Below, one piece after another: positions 24,749 through 37,098 of a DNA stretch of 64,000 nt. Each line of letters starts with the position of its first letter. The stretch's first letter is position 1. Source of the DNA: Otis tarda (taxonomy: Eukaryota; Chordata; Aves; Otidiformes; Otididae); contig CM048553.1 in the NCBI GenBank assembly GCA_026413225.1, positions 99,422,190 through 99,486,189 on the forward strand. The letters are read 5' to 3'. The notes under the pieces were generated by a model. It did not search any database and was not told the origin of the DNA. It saw only the letters and a list, made by a program, of their open reading frames with translations. The position numbers were made by a program, and so were the translations under genes.

Positions 24749-27015
24749 TTTCAAAGAGAAACCCAGAAAAAGTCCTTGCAAAGTTATGAAAAGCTCTATC
24801 AGCCCCACAGACCAGCAGAGAAGCCTGACTATGGCATACAGTGATTTAAATATAATGCATTTAACTGCAGTTGCAGATCAGAAAGGGATGGCTGTGCACT
24901 CCACTGCAGGCACAACAGTAGATTCCAGCTAGGAGCAAATATCCCCAAATCCACCCCCAGAAGTCTGGGTGCTGAGGGCACACAGCACATCTTCTGCAGG
25001 TGACATTTTCACCACGTCTCCCTCTGCATTGCTCCATGTGTTCACCTTTGCAAAAACCTCTAATTTGTGCATGAAATCACCGTTTCTATGAGTGCCATGA
25101 GGCTACTGCATCTAATTTTCTGATTTCTGGTTTCAAATGCTTGTTTGAACGAGGAGTCGTGTCCGTGGGCAAGGGTGCTCGGCCATGCAAGCAGAGGCCT
25201 CTATGCATCCGGATACGGGGATTTAGAGGGCACTGACAAAATAAGAAATATCCTGAAAAGGCTTCATACATAGCATGGCCTTTAAGTGGCAACATTACCA
25301 ACAGAAAACATAAAGGAAAGGAAATGGGGAGTCAGTGGAGTCTATTTTGAAATATAATGTAGTTCATTTAGAGTTAATTTCATTTAATGTTAATTTTAAT
25401 TAGCTCACATCTGTTGCAGAGATCACAGGACCGATTTAACCTGTGAACTTTGGCTGCTTTTCCTGGCAGTCCTTTATATCCATTACAAAATCCCCTCGCA
25501 CTGAAACGCCGCACATCTAACTGCTCCCCTGCGAAACGAGCAGGGAGAAGATGAGCTATGCAGGACGGACACTGGTTATGTTACTTAATGTACAGCTAAA
25601 AGACATATAGATTCTGTGCTGACAAGAAGAAAACAGGTCTGACATACATGAGACAGAGCCTGACCAGAGCTAATTTGTCTTATTATTGGCCCATGCACAA
25701 TTTTCTGTAGACATGAAGATGTGAAGATGCTTCCATAAGTACTGGCTGCAATTTAAAAGAGCTTTGGCCACAGAACTCAGTTCTTTCTTTTCTTGTATGC
25801 TTATGACTGGCTGAAGTCTGCTTTTCACATTTGCTTGCAGTAAGTGAATTTTAAGACTGTGAAATAGTCCACATGGAAAATTGCACTGGGGACTCAAATA
25901 AGCCAGAAAAAGATGATTTGTCAAAGCCAGATTAAATTTTTCAAAGCGGATGTTATGCAGCGCAATGATTTTATGCGGATGTAGTACTGCAGTTTACAGG
26001 AATGTTAGCAGAATTGAGATCAGGATGCTCTAAGTAGCTGTAACAGAACTTTTAAATGAAATGTGCAGCAATTTAAGCTAACCAATCACTCATTTCCCTG
26101 TCTTTTGAAGAAGTCCCCATACTGTAATAATACTTCATAAAAACATGTGTACACATGCCTGTTGAGTGGCTGGGCCTAAAAGTCTCAAACATGACCATTA
26201 AACAGGATAAAGAACAGGTGAATGGTGCAGCTCACGGTGGGCTTCGTCAGCTCTGCACCCAAGTACTGGGTTTTATGACCCACTCATTTTTTGAAGGAGG
26301 ATTCCTATGGCAGGCTTACGTAACCCTTAAAGGGAAGGCTTTGACATCTAAAAAATTTCCATTTCTTCCTAGACTGAAATCTGAGCCTGACAGACTCATG
26401 GGCTAAATGAATTCCTTAAGCCCTTTGCCCGATGATAAAACTTATCTGAAGAAGAAAATGGAAATGTACCGTGTGCTTTACAAAGCTCATCACAGATACC
26501 CTGGAAAGTGCTGAAGCAGTCAGGATGAATTGTCTGCTCCCATAGATAGGAAAAGTGGATATTTTAATTGCATCAATTATTCACCACCAATTATTTGTGA
26601 GAAGTCTTTTATGTCTGGGAGATTGAGAGGCCTATCTATGTCTGTTAAAATAAGCTGAGTTTCCTGTTATTTTTTGCTGGACACCAAGTTAGCTGTGGTG
26701 ATGGATCAAATACAGAGATGGAGCCATCACTCTTTTCACATCCATTTCTACCCACACATGACGTGGTTTGGGGGACTTCGGCTTTCCTGTGTTTTTGGCA
26801 AACTGTTCATTGCTGCTGAGGAAGAGCAGTGCCCACCTGGTCGATGGGAAGGGAGCTCGTCCCTCCTTAGTGCTTCTCCGCCTTGTGGGGATCCCTGTCT
26901 ATCTCACCTTGCTCAGCAAAGGCTTTGGGCACCTCAAAGCCTGATGTAGCACCTACACTGCTGTCTGGCTTTGAACAGCTCAGCAGGGGAGTTTATGTCC
27001 CAGGCTATTGCGTTT
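24749..27015. other. Intergenic, no supported gene
   Basis: Mixed unique-looking sequence, open frames under 95 codons and none recognised. No repeat seen. Confidence 0.5.
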
Positions 27016-27090
27016 AGAATCATAGAATCATTTCACAGGGTCATTTATGTTGGAAAAGACCCTTAAAATCATCGAGTTCAACCAAACTGT
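27016..27090 (-). mobile_element. Short CR1 3'-end fragment, minus strand
   Basis: About 75 bp: AGAATCATAGAATCATTT, then GTTGGAAAAGACCCTTAA and ATCATCGAGTTCAACC, the reversed last part of the CR1 3' UTR, with a short insertion near the terminus. Heavily 5'-truncated. Confidence 0.8.
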
Positions 27091-28115
27091 GGTGCCCCTT
27101 ACAGATATGAGGTTGGATTTCTCCTCAGTTAACATTAATGGGCTTGCAAGGGTTGACGTGAGGACAGAATTAGATCTGGGAAATGTCTGGCTGTGCCGTC
27201 TGAAAGGGTGAATGTCGGTGTTGGTAAATCAGCCAGCTTGCTCACACCATAGATGAACCTGAGATATTTCTGTGATATCTGGGAATGGCCCCTGCTTAGT
27301 GACTGCTTTTCCCGGCTGGGATCATCCATGGCATTTCATATGGAGCAGATGCATACAGCATATCCTACCTTGTCAAACAGCCTCTACAGAGCTGGCATCT
27401 CTAGAAACAGCAAGATGTCCTCTTCCCAAGCTGTTTCCTAAATCAACCTGTGTTTTCTGCGATGCTGCTGTTGGCCGGCTGTGGTTGGCATGAGCAGCGG
27501 TTAGCACCCATATCCCATGGCTGAACCCCAAATCCCCCGGAGACAGTAGTTGCCATGGAGTGATTTAAGACTCCTTAAGCAGAGCAGCAAGAGATCAAAA
27601 AAAGTGGAGGAAAGTCTGTTTGCAAAGCTAAAGAAAGACATCATATAGCTGGGGCAGGAAGAGCAGCAGCTGAGAGGCAACCGGAGGCATTGCCAGACAC
27701 AGGCATAGGACTAATAAAGTGATAACAAGTCCCAAGAACAGAGGAGCTCTGAACCTGCAAACACGCTGGGGCTTGTGACCACTTGGACACAAAGGTGTTA
27801 GTCCTGCCAGGTGCGCCTCACCAAAAGATGTCCCTCCAACACAGTGGGGAGATCTGGGGAGAGAGACTATCTATGGCAGCACTGTCTCACTGCTGCCTGT
27901 GGTCACTAAAGCTTCTCCAATAAGGTTATGGGACTTTGTCTCAGCTGCTGCTTGCTTCCCAAATTTGTCACTTCAGCAAGATTGCTCTTATCTATTCCGT
28001 AAGTGTCCTGTGCTGAAGTGATACCTATTTCTGTGTGTTTATTATGGCATTAACACTGAATTTTACTGTAGGGATTTTTTTTTGTTTTGTTTTGTTTTTT
28101 TTTTAATTAAAAGCT
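27091..28115. other. Intergenic, no supported gene
   Basis: No gene recognised. It ends with a T/TTTTG-rich low-complexity tract (about 28075-28105) that abuts the next CR1 fragment. Confidence 0.5.
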
Positions 28116-28178
28116 ATGGTTGGACTCGATGATCTTAAAGGTCTTTTCCAACCTAAACGATTCTATGATTCTATGATG
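28116..28178 (+). mobile_element. Short CR1 3'-end fragment, plus strand
   Basis: About 60 bp: GGTTGGACTCGATGATC, AAAGGTCTTTTCCAACC, then the terminus ATTCTATGATTCTATGAT. Very short 5'-truncated insertion. Confidence 0.85.
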
Positions 28179-28256
28179 AAGTGGCAAAAATCAGCATTAA
28201 CAAATAGATCCATTATGAATTATTTTTTAATGGATCTTTTAAGGAAAAAATGAATT

Positions 28257-28319
28257 GCTTGAAGTTCAAGACAGTCATAAAAGTCAAAAAGCTTGAAGTT
28301 CAAGACAGCATAAAAGTCA
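28257..28319. repeat. Tandem duplication, two units of about 30-34 bp
   Basis: The unit starts GCTTGAAGTTCAAGACAG and continues with CATAAAAGTCA. Copies begin at 28257 and 28291; the second lacks one base. It lies in flanking DNA with no gene, so it looks like a simple local duplication. Confidence 0.8.
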
Positions 28320-31300
28320 CCCCCCTGGTGTGAGCCACCCCCTCCCTTGGGAAGGGTGCCATGCTGAGCCATCGGTCATGCACTGCTGGTGCTCCTCTGT
28401 AAGGTACTTGACAGAAAATGGATGACGGAGAAGCCACGTGGCGGATGCTGGGTACTTTTGGGCTACTCAGCTACCTGCTCCTTCTGTGGCTGCAGCATCT
28501 CTCCAGGTGGCCCTGGGGGGCTCCGTGCATGGGGAAGAGGCATTTTGCTGCTGCCTTTCCAAATTCTCCCCAGCTGAGAGACAGTGTTGTCATCACTCCT
28601 GGCTTGCTTTGAAATGCCAGAGGTACAAGGAATTTTCTCAGCTCCTTTGCTGCAGTCCCTCATATACAGCTTTTGGGGGTCTTACAGGGTCAGGAACAGT
28701 CTCAGCAATGCAGTTTTATCTGCTTGAGCCCAAGCAGCGTCCACCCCTGCCTCCAAAAAACCATCAGGATCACGAGAACTCTTAAAAACTAGGAGCATGG
28801 CCAACAAAATTGGTATTTCAGGTTGCGGCGGAGGATAGCCTCAGCACCAGAAACCTCAGAGGCAGTGGAAAGAAGAAGTTGAGGGGGAAGCCTCAGACAT
28901 GCCTCAGGGCCATGCCCTTCGCCATCCCTCATGGCTCCCCTCTCCACCTGGACTGAAAAGTCACATGCCTCCCTGCTTCATTGAGCTCAAGCTCTGATGG
29001 GAGCCTGGTAAGATTTTAACCAACACCCCAGAGGCGTCTTCCAAGTGCAGGAGAAGGGGAATTCCACCATCAGCAGAATCAACAGAGGCACCTCAAGGTG
29101 TGAATTTAGGCAAGGATGCATGTTTGGTGATGGCATGGCATATACTGTTGCCATCTCTCAGCAGGCTCATGAGTACAGCCTCTGTTTTTTACCTCTTCCC
29201 ACTTTCTCATCAGGGACATGCTGCAGGGAATCGCCCCAGTGCCTGAAACAGGGACACTGGAGGAGAGTCTCAGCTTTCTGGAAAAAAAAAATAACAGTAA
29301 TAAACAGCCCTAGTGCTCTGCATTGCAGAGCAAGACTTGCGGATACGGCAGCCCAGAAACTTTGGACTCAGCAGGCATGAAAGAAAGAATCCCACAGGTT
29401 CCTTTAAATAGGAAAGCAAGGAAAAGATGGTGGGAGGCAGGGAGAGGAGACGGGAAAAAACAGAGATTTCATAGGTTTTTAAAGGCAGCTGCATGATCTT
29501 GTGTGGCCCGGTTTGTAACCGCTGCATGCCAGGTGTTGGCAGTAGCACTTTGGGATCCCACCAACAGGAGAGTGGAAGTGGTGGCCGGGGAAAGCACATG
29601 CTAAACTACATAGTCAGCAAGCAGGGAGGAGGCAGAAATACACCATAATTTACTGGAACCTAAAAATAACGCCTATGAGACACTTCTAAAATTAGGCAAT
29701 TTCTGGCTCTTAAAAATTAAAACACAGCTATCTGAGTGTCATTAATGGTAAGCCTGTAGGATCTTCCATTCTTTAGAAGTAAAAAGAACTCCTTGCTGAA
29801 AAAATACCATCTCTACGTTATATGGAGACAGTTAAATAAATTCTAGAATAAGTCTTTAAATGTCATCCTGTCATTGCATCAGTCACTTAAGGTCCTTGTA
29901 ATATGCCATGCTTATTAGCTTTTTATGGCTTACAATAAAAATGGAAGTATCCATAGAATTGTTTATGAGCTTCTACGTAGCCCAGACCCAAGAGGATCAC
30001 TCTCAGCTTAATGGCCAGGAAACGTCTCAGACTCATGCCCGTGCTTCTGTGCACATTTAGTCCTCAGGAAGGAGGAAATAGTTGCCTTTGATGACCTCAT
30101 TAATTAGGTCTTTGGCAAACAATCAAGTTATTGTGGCGCCTTGGCAAGCACCGTGTGTCATCTGAGCCATTGCATGCATGCCCTCCGTCTGCAGGAAGAC
30201 GTAAAAAAATGGATTGGCCTGAACTTCATGTGCGTTCATGGGTTTCCCGATGATCCGGTTAGCGTGTCTGAAGAAATTGCTGCTCTTGTCCTAAGCCACA
30301 GCAACCGGCTGCTCTCACTCTGGCTGTCAGCTGAAGCAGGGCTCATCTAAACCACAGGTGCTATGTTCTTCCAGGCTCTGCTGCCCAGCTCCTGCCTAGA
30401 TCCCCATCTAAACCCAAGATTTCTCCAGGTACATCCTTGCCCCTGCTGGCATGAAGAACACCCTGGCAGTCTGCGGGCTCCTACTTTTTATCGTCTAGAG
30501 AAATGAACTTGTTTCCTAAGGATTAACAACAGTAAATAAAAACTGCGTTTGGTCGCACCATCAAAGCTATGGACATGTTAACCAAAGTGCCAGATGACAG
30601 CAATCTGTTCAAACAGGCACCCAAACAGCATTTCTGAGTGCATCTTCTCTCTGTGAGGCATTGGGAGTGATATCTTACATGAGACTTTGCAGGGAATCAA
30701 AAAACGAGAACTTGTTCTCCTTAGCATTACCAGCTGCAAGAAACCCCTTGACAAGTGTGTTAGTGCCCTTTTTTCATGTAAAGCAGACACAGTCCTAATA
30801 ACAGTGTCCCTCAGAGCTAGAGGTACTTGACTGTAGTGTCACCTTGAGCAAGCCTTGGTGCTGCCAAGGTGACACTGCCACTTTCTAGCACTGGCACTAC
30901 TTAATTTAGGAACCCTCAGATTCAAAAGCTTTAAAGTTGGTACAAATATTACTATACAGAGATGTGGACCACAGCGGGATTTAAAATTAATTTAGGGCTT
31001 AAATTCCCTGTATTCCTCCATAACACTTGGAGATTCTTCCCTGGGCTTTGTTACCAGGGTCTCGTGCAGGAGGACCTCAAAGTGCTGACAAGGTTTACCA
31101 AAAAGTGCAGCCCATGCAGTCTCTCACACTGGGCTGGCACAGGCACCTTTAGCTCTCCTTTATTTGCGAACATGACAGCCGTACTTGTTAATATATCCCT
31201 TGAAAGTACACTTTCAAACAAAAATGGCTAATTTACAACATGCGCTTACGTGCTTTCATCATCCACAAAAGAAACCTTCCCCTGGTAAGACTGAGGAGGT

Positions 31301-31486
31301 TGAAATCATTTGAGCTTCACAGCCATGATGCTGGGCAGAGCAGGGACCTCTCTGAGCCTGGGGCAGACACTCGTTCTCCAGCCATGTTGCCTAAAAATAA
31401 TCACTGTCAAATAATACTAATAAAGGCTGTGGTGACTCCATCAAATCAAATTCTTTTTTTTTTTCCTGAAAGAGATAATGTAAAGA
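28320..31486. other. Intergenic, no supported gene
   Basis: Open frames up to about 115 codons around 28438-28785 and 29045-29599 overlap on both strands and are unrecognised. No RNA gene or repeat found. Confidence 0.5.
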
Positions 31487-31871
31487 AAAGTCTGGAGAAG
31501 AGAAGGCTCTGGGGAGACCTTATAGCAGCCTTCCAGTACCTAAAGGGGGCCTGTAAGAAAGATGGGGAGAAACTCTTCAGCAGGGCCTGCTGTGAAAAGA
31601 CAAGGGGTAATGGTTTTAAAATAGAAGGAAGCAGATTCACACTGGACATAAGGAAAAAAATTTTATAATGAGGGTGTTGAAACACTGGAGCAGGTTGCCC
31701 AGAGAGGTGGTGGATGCCCCATCCCTGGAAACATTCAAGGCCAGGTTGAACGGGGCTCTGAGCAATCTGATCTGGTTGGAGATGTCCGTGCTTCTTGCAG
31801 GGGGATTGGACTAAATGACCTTTAAAGGTCCCATCCAACCCAAACTATTCCTTGATTCCATGATTCTATCA
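31487..31871 (+). mobile_element. CR1 fragment, 3' end, plus strand
   Basis: Starts within the C-terminal coding part ([20 protein letters not shown]), passes through the 3' UTR (GGGGGATTGGACTAAATGACC) and ends with a slightly altered terminus, ATTCCATGATTCTATC. The flanking upstream T run belongs to the neighbouring sequence. Confidence 0.92.
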
Positions 31872-34849
31872 TAAAGAGATGCCAGATGATGCCAGAGATG
31901 CAGCTTGAGCATTTGTTCGCACTGTGTGTGCCATCGTGCCAGCCACTTTTCCTGGGCGGATGCATCTGCTCCAGTTCTCCCATCACACATGCAAAGTTTC
32001 CAGCACAGCAGCAGGGCATGTGTGAATGTGAAGCGAACAGTGTGTGAGTGTGAACAGTGAAAGTGAAGGAACAAATCCAAGAGGAAGGGCAACACCTGAA
32101 GCCAGCATAAAGGCTGAGCATACGGCAGGTGGGCAGCAGGACACATCGTTGTGGGAAGAGCTTGTGAAAATCAGCGGTGGTCAGCTAAGAGAGAGAGGGC
32201 AGGGAAATGCTTTTGCCTCTGGGACCCAGCGGGAGCTCCCTGTAGATGTCTCCTGGCATCAGGCAAATGGTTCCCTTATTTTCTCTCATAATGGTTGTAA
32301 CTGGCACTCTTTTCTCCCCCTTTTCCCATGTGCAAATGTTCCTTAAAATAAGACACAATTCTCTGTGGAATTACTGAAAATACAGGTGCCAGAAAATGAG
32401 AGCTTTTCATTAGCAGTCAGTGTAGCTCTCATACAAAAATGACTTTCATAGTTACTTTACCCCATGTAATTACACAGCAAAGCCCCATTTAACATCTCAC
32501 GGCAACTTTCTCTTTCAAATCAGATTAATCTAAGAGTTACCCAGCCATTTTAAGAGATAATAGCCGTAATTAAGGTGTTTCTCATGATGGGTTCCTATTA
32601 TAATGTGGCAGATGATTCTCTGGTAGTCTTATTGGCTGCATTAGTCACAATTGTTTTTGTTAATATTGATACTATTCTCTTGCCACACAAACAGAAAAGC
32701 AGATTAATCAAAATATCGTGCTGGTTTCCTGTGCTCTGAGCCCTTCTTTGGGGTTGATGCTCAATTCTCAGCTTTCAGAAGGAATAAAAAAGCAGTTTTT
32801 ATAAGCCACGCAGGCAGGTTCACCTGTGTTGTTTAAAGCAGTTTTGGGAGAATAAATGGAGAGAAGTCTTTTACTAAAAATCTGAAAATAAAGCACCGAC
32901 GAAACTTAAATGTTATGCTTTGTAAACATCTCATCTGCTTCCAGTTTGGGTGTCAGTTATGTAAAACTGCTGGAGTGTATTCAAATTGAGGAATGAGGTG
33001 AATGTGTGTATTTGGATTCGTTTGGGGGCTGGGGGGAAATTGCACAGATCAAGGGACAAACTGACATGTGAGCAATTTGGGATTGTGAGGCTGGCTCAGG
33101 AAATTGAGGATCTGCAGTGGCAAATCTCCACGGTGATGGCTCAGGATGAGCAAGCAGCTTGTTGAGGTTCAAAATGACAGGAGAAAAGATTGTGTCTCTG
33201 TACTATCATTTCCAGTGAAACCAATGAACTTAAACGAGGGATGGATTTGAGTTTAAAACCCTATAAATGTTCATTTATCATGGGTATCAGTTCTACACAG
33301 TCAACTGAAGCTGTCAGAGGCAGCTTCTCCTGAACAAAGTTATCCTGGCAAGTCATCCAGAAAAAAACTATGGCAAATGCCAAAAATGAGAAGGGCCAAG
33401 ATGAGCAGGGAGCATGACAAGAGTGCAGGGCACAATCTTATATAACTTACATCAAAAGGGGAGGCAAAGCAACAGCTTTGCTTTGAGGAAATCCACACAT
33501 CGATTTCCAGATCCAACAGTTTGCCAATTAAATAAGCAAAGGAAGAAAAGCAACCATAAAATTACGCATTTGGGAGCTCTGTGCATATTGACCACTACGC
33601 TTGTGGTAGCTAAATGTCTTTTGGAAATACATCTGTTAAATATGACAATATAAGTCAGCTAAAGTTGATTTCAGTAAATTTGCATACTAGGAAGAGATAG
33701 AAAACAGTGAATCCCTTAATCTCTCTTTTCTAGAGAAAAACGTGAAAAATACCAAGAGAAAATATATTGGAAAATATTTTCATTCACTTTCTCCATTCAA
33801 ATTCTAGTTACCAAGATGCAGGCTCCTAAATAATGTGATATCCACAGAATTTTGTTAGTAGAAGATGCACTGACTGAACAGCCCCCAACCTTCTTTGCAC
33901 ACCTTCAATATATTTACAGCACAGAAGGTATCATGGTGTATAAGTGGTTTTGGTTTTGTGGGCAAGATGTTTTCATATAACTAATGCAAAACAGGTATTT
34001 TCATGTAACCATTCAAATGTGAAATAGTATCTCATATTTTGGTACATAAGAGACTCCACACTGCACATTAAAGTACGCTTTGAATTTGCAAACCGGCCAA
34101 CAGCTATGTTTCATCAAAATGTATCACCTGTCTATATACCTACAGCAGCTTAAAGCGATGAAATCACCAGAGCATGATAGTAAAGGACCTTACAGATCAT
34201 TCATTATCTAAGAGACAATAATTATAATAAAAAAAAATCTCTGCAAGCAAGGAATATGTCTTCTCCACGGGAAGTCTCAAAATGCCTGCCTCCTGCAATA
34301 ACATTGACTTTTAGAGGCTAGAGGGTTATAAGACCATGACTTGTTAATATTTGCCTTGCTGATCTTTGCAATGTGGGCTGAAATCCCACTGCATCTCCTG
34401 ACATTTTGTTTTGCTTATAGAGGACCTGTAGCTCACGTGGACCGGAGTCCCACTGGGGTACGGCACTTCTCATGGTCCCTGCAAACAAGGCAGCGTGCAT
34501 GCCTGTTTTTCTGCTCTCTAGGACACAAAAAATATCCTCATGGGAATATAGGACTAAATGAAAAAAAAAACCAAAACATAAAAAACTCCCTCTTCTGAGT
34601 TCTGTATGTAAACTTTTAATCTACGATACCCTAATTGATAATGTTTTATAAAATGCTCTTGTAAACTCACTTACTGAAGGCTGTGCACTCACTTTTTTAA
34701 AGCTAATAAAACTATTTGTGTGAACTTGCAGAAAGGAAGGCTTCACCAAAGTCAGTATTTAAAAAATCCCAGATTTCTACAAAAGAAGCAAAATATATTG
34801 TGACACCGACATATCAAATTCATTAGTGCTCAGTGTCAATTGAACAAAC
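31872..34849. other. Intergenic, no supported gene; AT-rich part may hold regulatory elements
   Basis: No exon recognised. 32400-32720 is AT-rich with two exact CAGATTAATC sites (32521, 32700) and a GTAATTAA site between them, the type bound by homeodomain proteins. Function is not shown by sequence alone. Confidence 0.4.
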
Positions 34850-35248
34850 AGGCTGAGAGAGTTGGGGCTGTTCAGCCTGGAGAAGAGGAAGCTCCGGGGA
34901 GACCTGATAGCAGTCTTCCAGTACCTCAAGGGGGCATAGAGGAAAGGTGGGGAGAGACTGTTCAGTAGGGCCTGTTGTGATAGGACGAGGGGTAATGGTT
35001 TTTAAATAGAGGGAAGTAGATTTAAATTAGATATTAGGAAGAAATTTTTTACAATGAGAGTGGTAGAACATTGGAACAGGTTGCTCAGAGAGGTGGTGGA
35101 TCCCCTGTCCTTGGAAACATTCAAGGCCAGGTTGGATGAGGCTCTGAGCAACCTGATCTGGTTGGAGACATCCCTGCTTCTTGCAGGGGGGTTGGACTAG
35201 ATGGCCTTTGAAGGTCCCTTCCAACCCAAACCATTCTATGATTCTGTA
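34850..35248 (+). mobile_element. CR1 fragment, 3' end, plus strand
   Basis: Begins AGGCTGAGAGAGTTGGGGC in the C-terminal coding part, then the 3' UTR (GGGGGGTTGGACTAGATGGCC), ending CCATTCTATGATTCTGTATA near 35248. Same subfamily as 31487-31871. It is the CR1 copy closest to the 3' end of SCGN outside the gene. Confidence 0.92.
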
Positions 35249-36459
35249 TAACAAGCTTAAGGTTTCAATAAAGATGAATTGTTGTATAACTTTTTCAAGT
35301 GAGATCTGTGGTTTTATCCAGTCTTTAAAAGATTATTTTAATTTTAGGTTAAAAGTTGCTGTATTGTTGGTCAGGCAAGGCAGGATAGTCTTAAATTTAT
35401 ACTTTAATAAATGAGAAAAAGTTTTACTGATATTAATAGCTTTAAAGAGGGGTAAAACAGAATGGACCTGTTATAACTGAAAAATACAATTAGTATAAAG
35501 ATGAAACATCCATGAGTGGAAATCTATTGTAGGAGATGGTATAGAAATTGCTCCCATGTCCAAAGTATGTAGAAACTGTAGTTTAAGAAAATAATCATAA
35601 CAATGAGAATTGTACAAAGACAGAAAGAAGAGAGAAACAGAAAAATATACTTAGAGGCATAATTATTTTGGCTGATAAGTCACATGCTGTTGGAGATATG
35701 ATGAAAAGACGATTGGTGATGCACTTAGCACTTGTTCTGTCGGTGATCTTACCATCAATGTAAATAGAAAATGAGCACATCTCTGAAGTTCTGTATGTTC
35801 TTAAGCGCTTTACTGACCCAGCATCTGCATCTCTATTAATGCTGACTGAAAGCAATTTCTGATTAATTTTTATAAAATCGAGTATAAAGAGTGTGTTTCA
35901 TTGTACCGCCTTGTGCAAAGAATATAAGAAAGACACTTATAGTGTCAAATCTGCGTCTCTCATCTGTAGGAGACATGCACGCTGAAATGTGCGCGAGTTT
36001 TTCCAACAACCTTTCCTTCGCAGTTTTATCTTCGGAAATGAAGAAAGGGTTATTTGGGCATGATAGTGTAGGTGTGGCACTTTCTGAATATGCAGTCAAA
36101 GCCTTTGGAACAGGGAAATATGTGGCACAAATGATGCTGCTGCCATTAGGCTCCAGGATCATACTTATAGCCTGGGAGTGATGGGAAGCTGTAAGTTCAG
36201 TAAAGGTTACAAGTATTTACTAACTTTTATGGATTTAAAACATAAGCATGTGCTCAAGAGCTTTTCTCTGATTAGGCTTCTGCCCTTCTAGTTTTTCAGT
36301 TTACGGAAACCTTGTGTATTATTTCAGTTTGGGTTGGAAGAAAGGCTGACAAGCATCACAAAACCTCTTGCCATTTAATGTGTTTTACATAAAACGACTA
36401 CAATGTATGGTCTGCCAGTCTGCGGCAGATGGCTTTCCATACATAACACATAAACTCCA
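35249..36459. other. Flank immediately 3' of SCGN, no supported gene
   Basis: AT-rich. It carries unusually open frames for such composition: 36162-35863 and 35855-35595 on the minus strand and 35891-36181 on the plus strand, none recognised. More CpG than the surroundings at about 35950-36030. See findings. Confidence 0.4.
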
Positions 36460-36969
36460 ATCCTACTGCCATTTTTTTTTATTTCTGCACAAATACATTG
36501 TCATCTATCCAATATTTTAAATGCACAAACAAAGCATGACACTCACCAAAGTAATGGCTTCACACACAAGGCGACCATCAGAAACACCTAGTAGCTGCAC
36601 TCTGAGAGCATTGACAGGGTGTTTTTAAGGAGATACTTGTCCCTATCTTAGGGGATGGGCAGGACAGCATTTCCTGGGGGGCAGGAGAAGAACAGCAATC
36701 TCTTTTCTGAGAAGCTGGTGTACTGGTGGGCAGAGACATTGCTAAGGGGACCCACAAGCGGCGGCAGCGAGTGAACACCACAAAGGGAGTGATGGAGCAG
36801 GGAGGCCCTCCATGCACATCCCATTCTGCTACATCTTCATGCAGCCACTCTCCAGCCCCGCGGCATGGTGCCCCTGCTCTCCACTGCTCACCCGGCAGCA
36901 CGGACACAATTCTACGAGGAGCAGCAGGCAAATCTCACAAGGGAAACACAACCACAAGCACTCTCCTGG
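36460..36969 (-). other. SCGN: SCGN 3' untranslated region (predicted)
   Basis: About 0.5 kb between the TAG stop and the first AATAAA met on the minus strand. No other AATAAA occurs between the stop and 36483. Open frames here on both strands (for example 36578-36931 minus) resemble no protein and are taken as chance frames in UTR sequence. The 3' boundary is inferred, not observed. Confidence 0.65.
36478..36483 (-). terminator. SCGN: Candidate SCGN polyadenylation signal AATAAA
   Basis: The plus strand reads TTTATT, so the minus strand reads AATAAA, continuing into an A run. About 25-40 nt further along the minus strand (36456-36438) lies a U/GU-rich stretch, TTTATGTGTTATGTATGG, suited to a downstream cleavage element. 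Position relative to the stop (about 490 nt) is plausible for SCGN. Confidence 0.65.
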
Positions 36970-37098
36970 CTATGGGTTCATTTTAAGCCCGAGACACAAA
37001 GCCAGTTCAGATTTCTGAATTTTCCCGTCCTTGTTCACGTCGCAGTGGTTTAGTAGGATCTGGCGGAACTTGTCCAGGTCCACCCCGCTAATGCTGGG
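36970..37098 (-). CDS. SCGN: SCGN exon 11, coding part (EF-hand 6, C-terminus, stop)
   Basis: 129 nt: 42 codons and TAG (36972-36970); acceptor TTTTGCTTGCAG. It encodes about residues 235-276, starting [19 protein letters not shown] and ending [13 protein letters not shown]-hand loop 254-265 ([12 protein letters not shown]) is canonical: D1, N3, D5, G6, I8, Q9, E12. Cys253 and Cys269 are present. The tail differs from human only by M for I as far as I recall. This exon gives the clearest identification of the gene. Confidence 0.97.
   Translation of the reverse strand, partial: PSISGVDLDKFRQILLNHCDVNKDGKIQKSELALCLGLKMNP

Noticed and set aside
31240-31668. 142-codon plus-strand open frame
   Set aside because: Its second half is CR1 sequence and its first half is unmatched flank read in the same frame by chance.
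36578-36931. 117-codon minus-strand frame next to SCGN
   Set aside because: It lies between the SCGN stop codon and the polyadenylation signal and has no recognisable protein; taken as 3' UTR.
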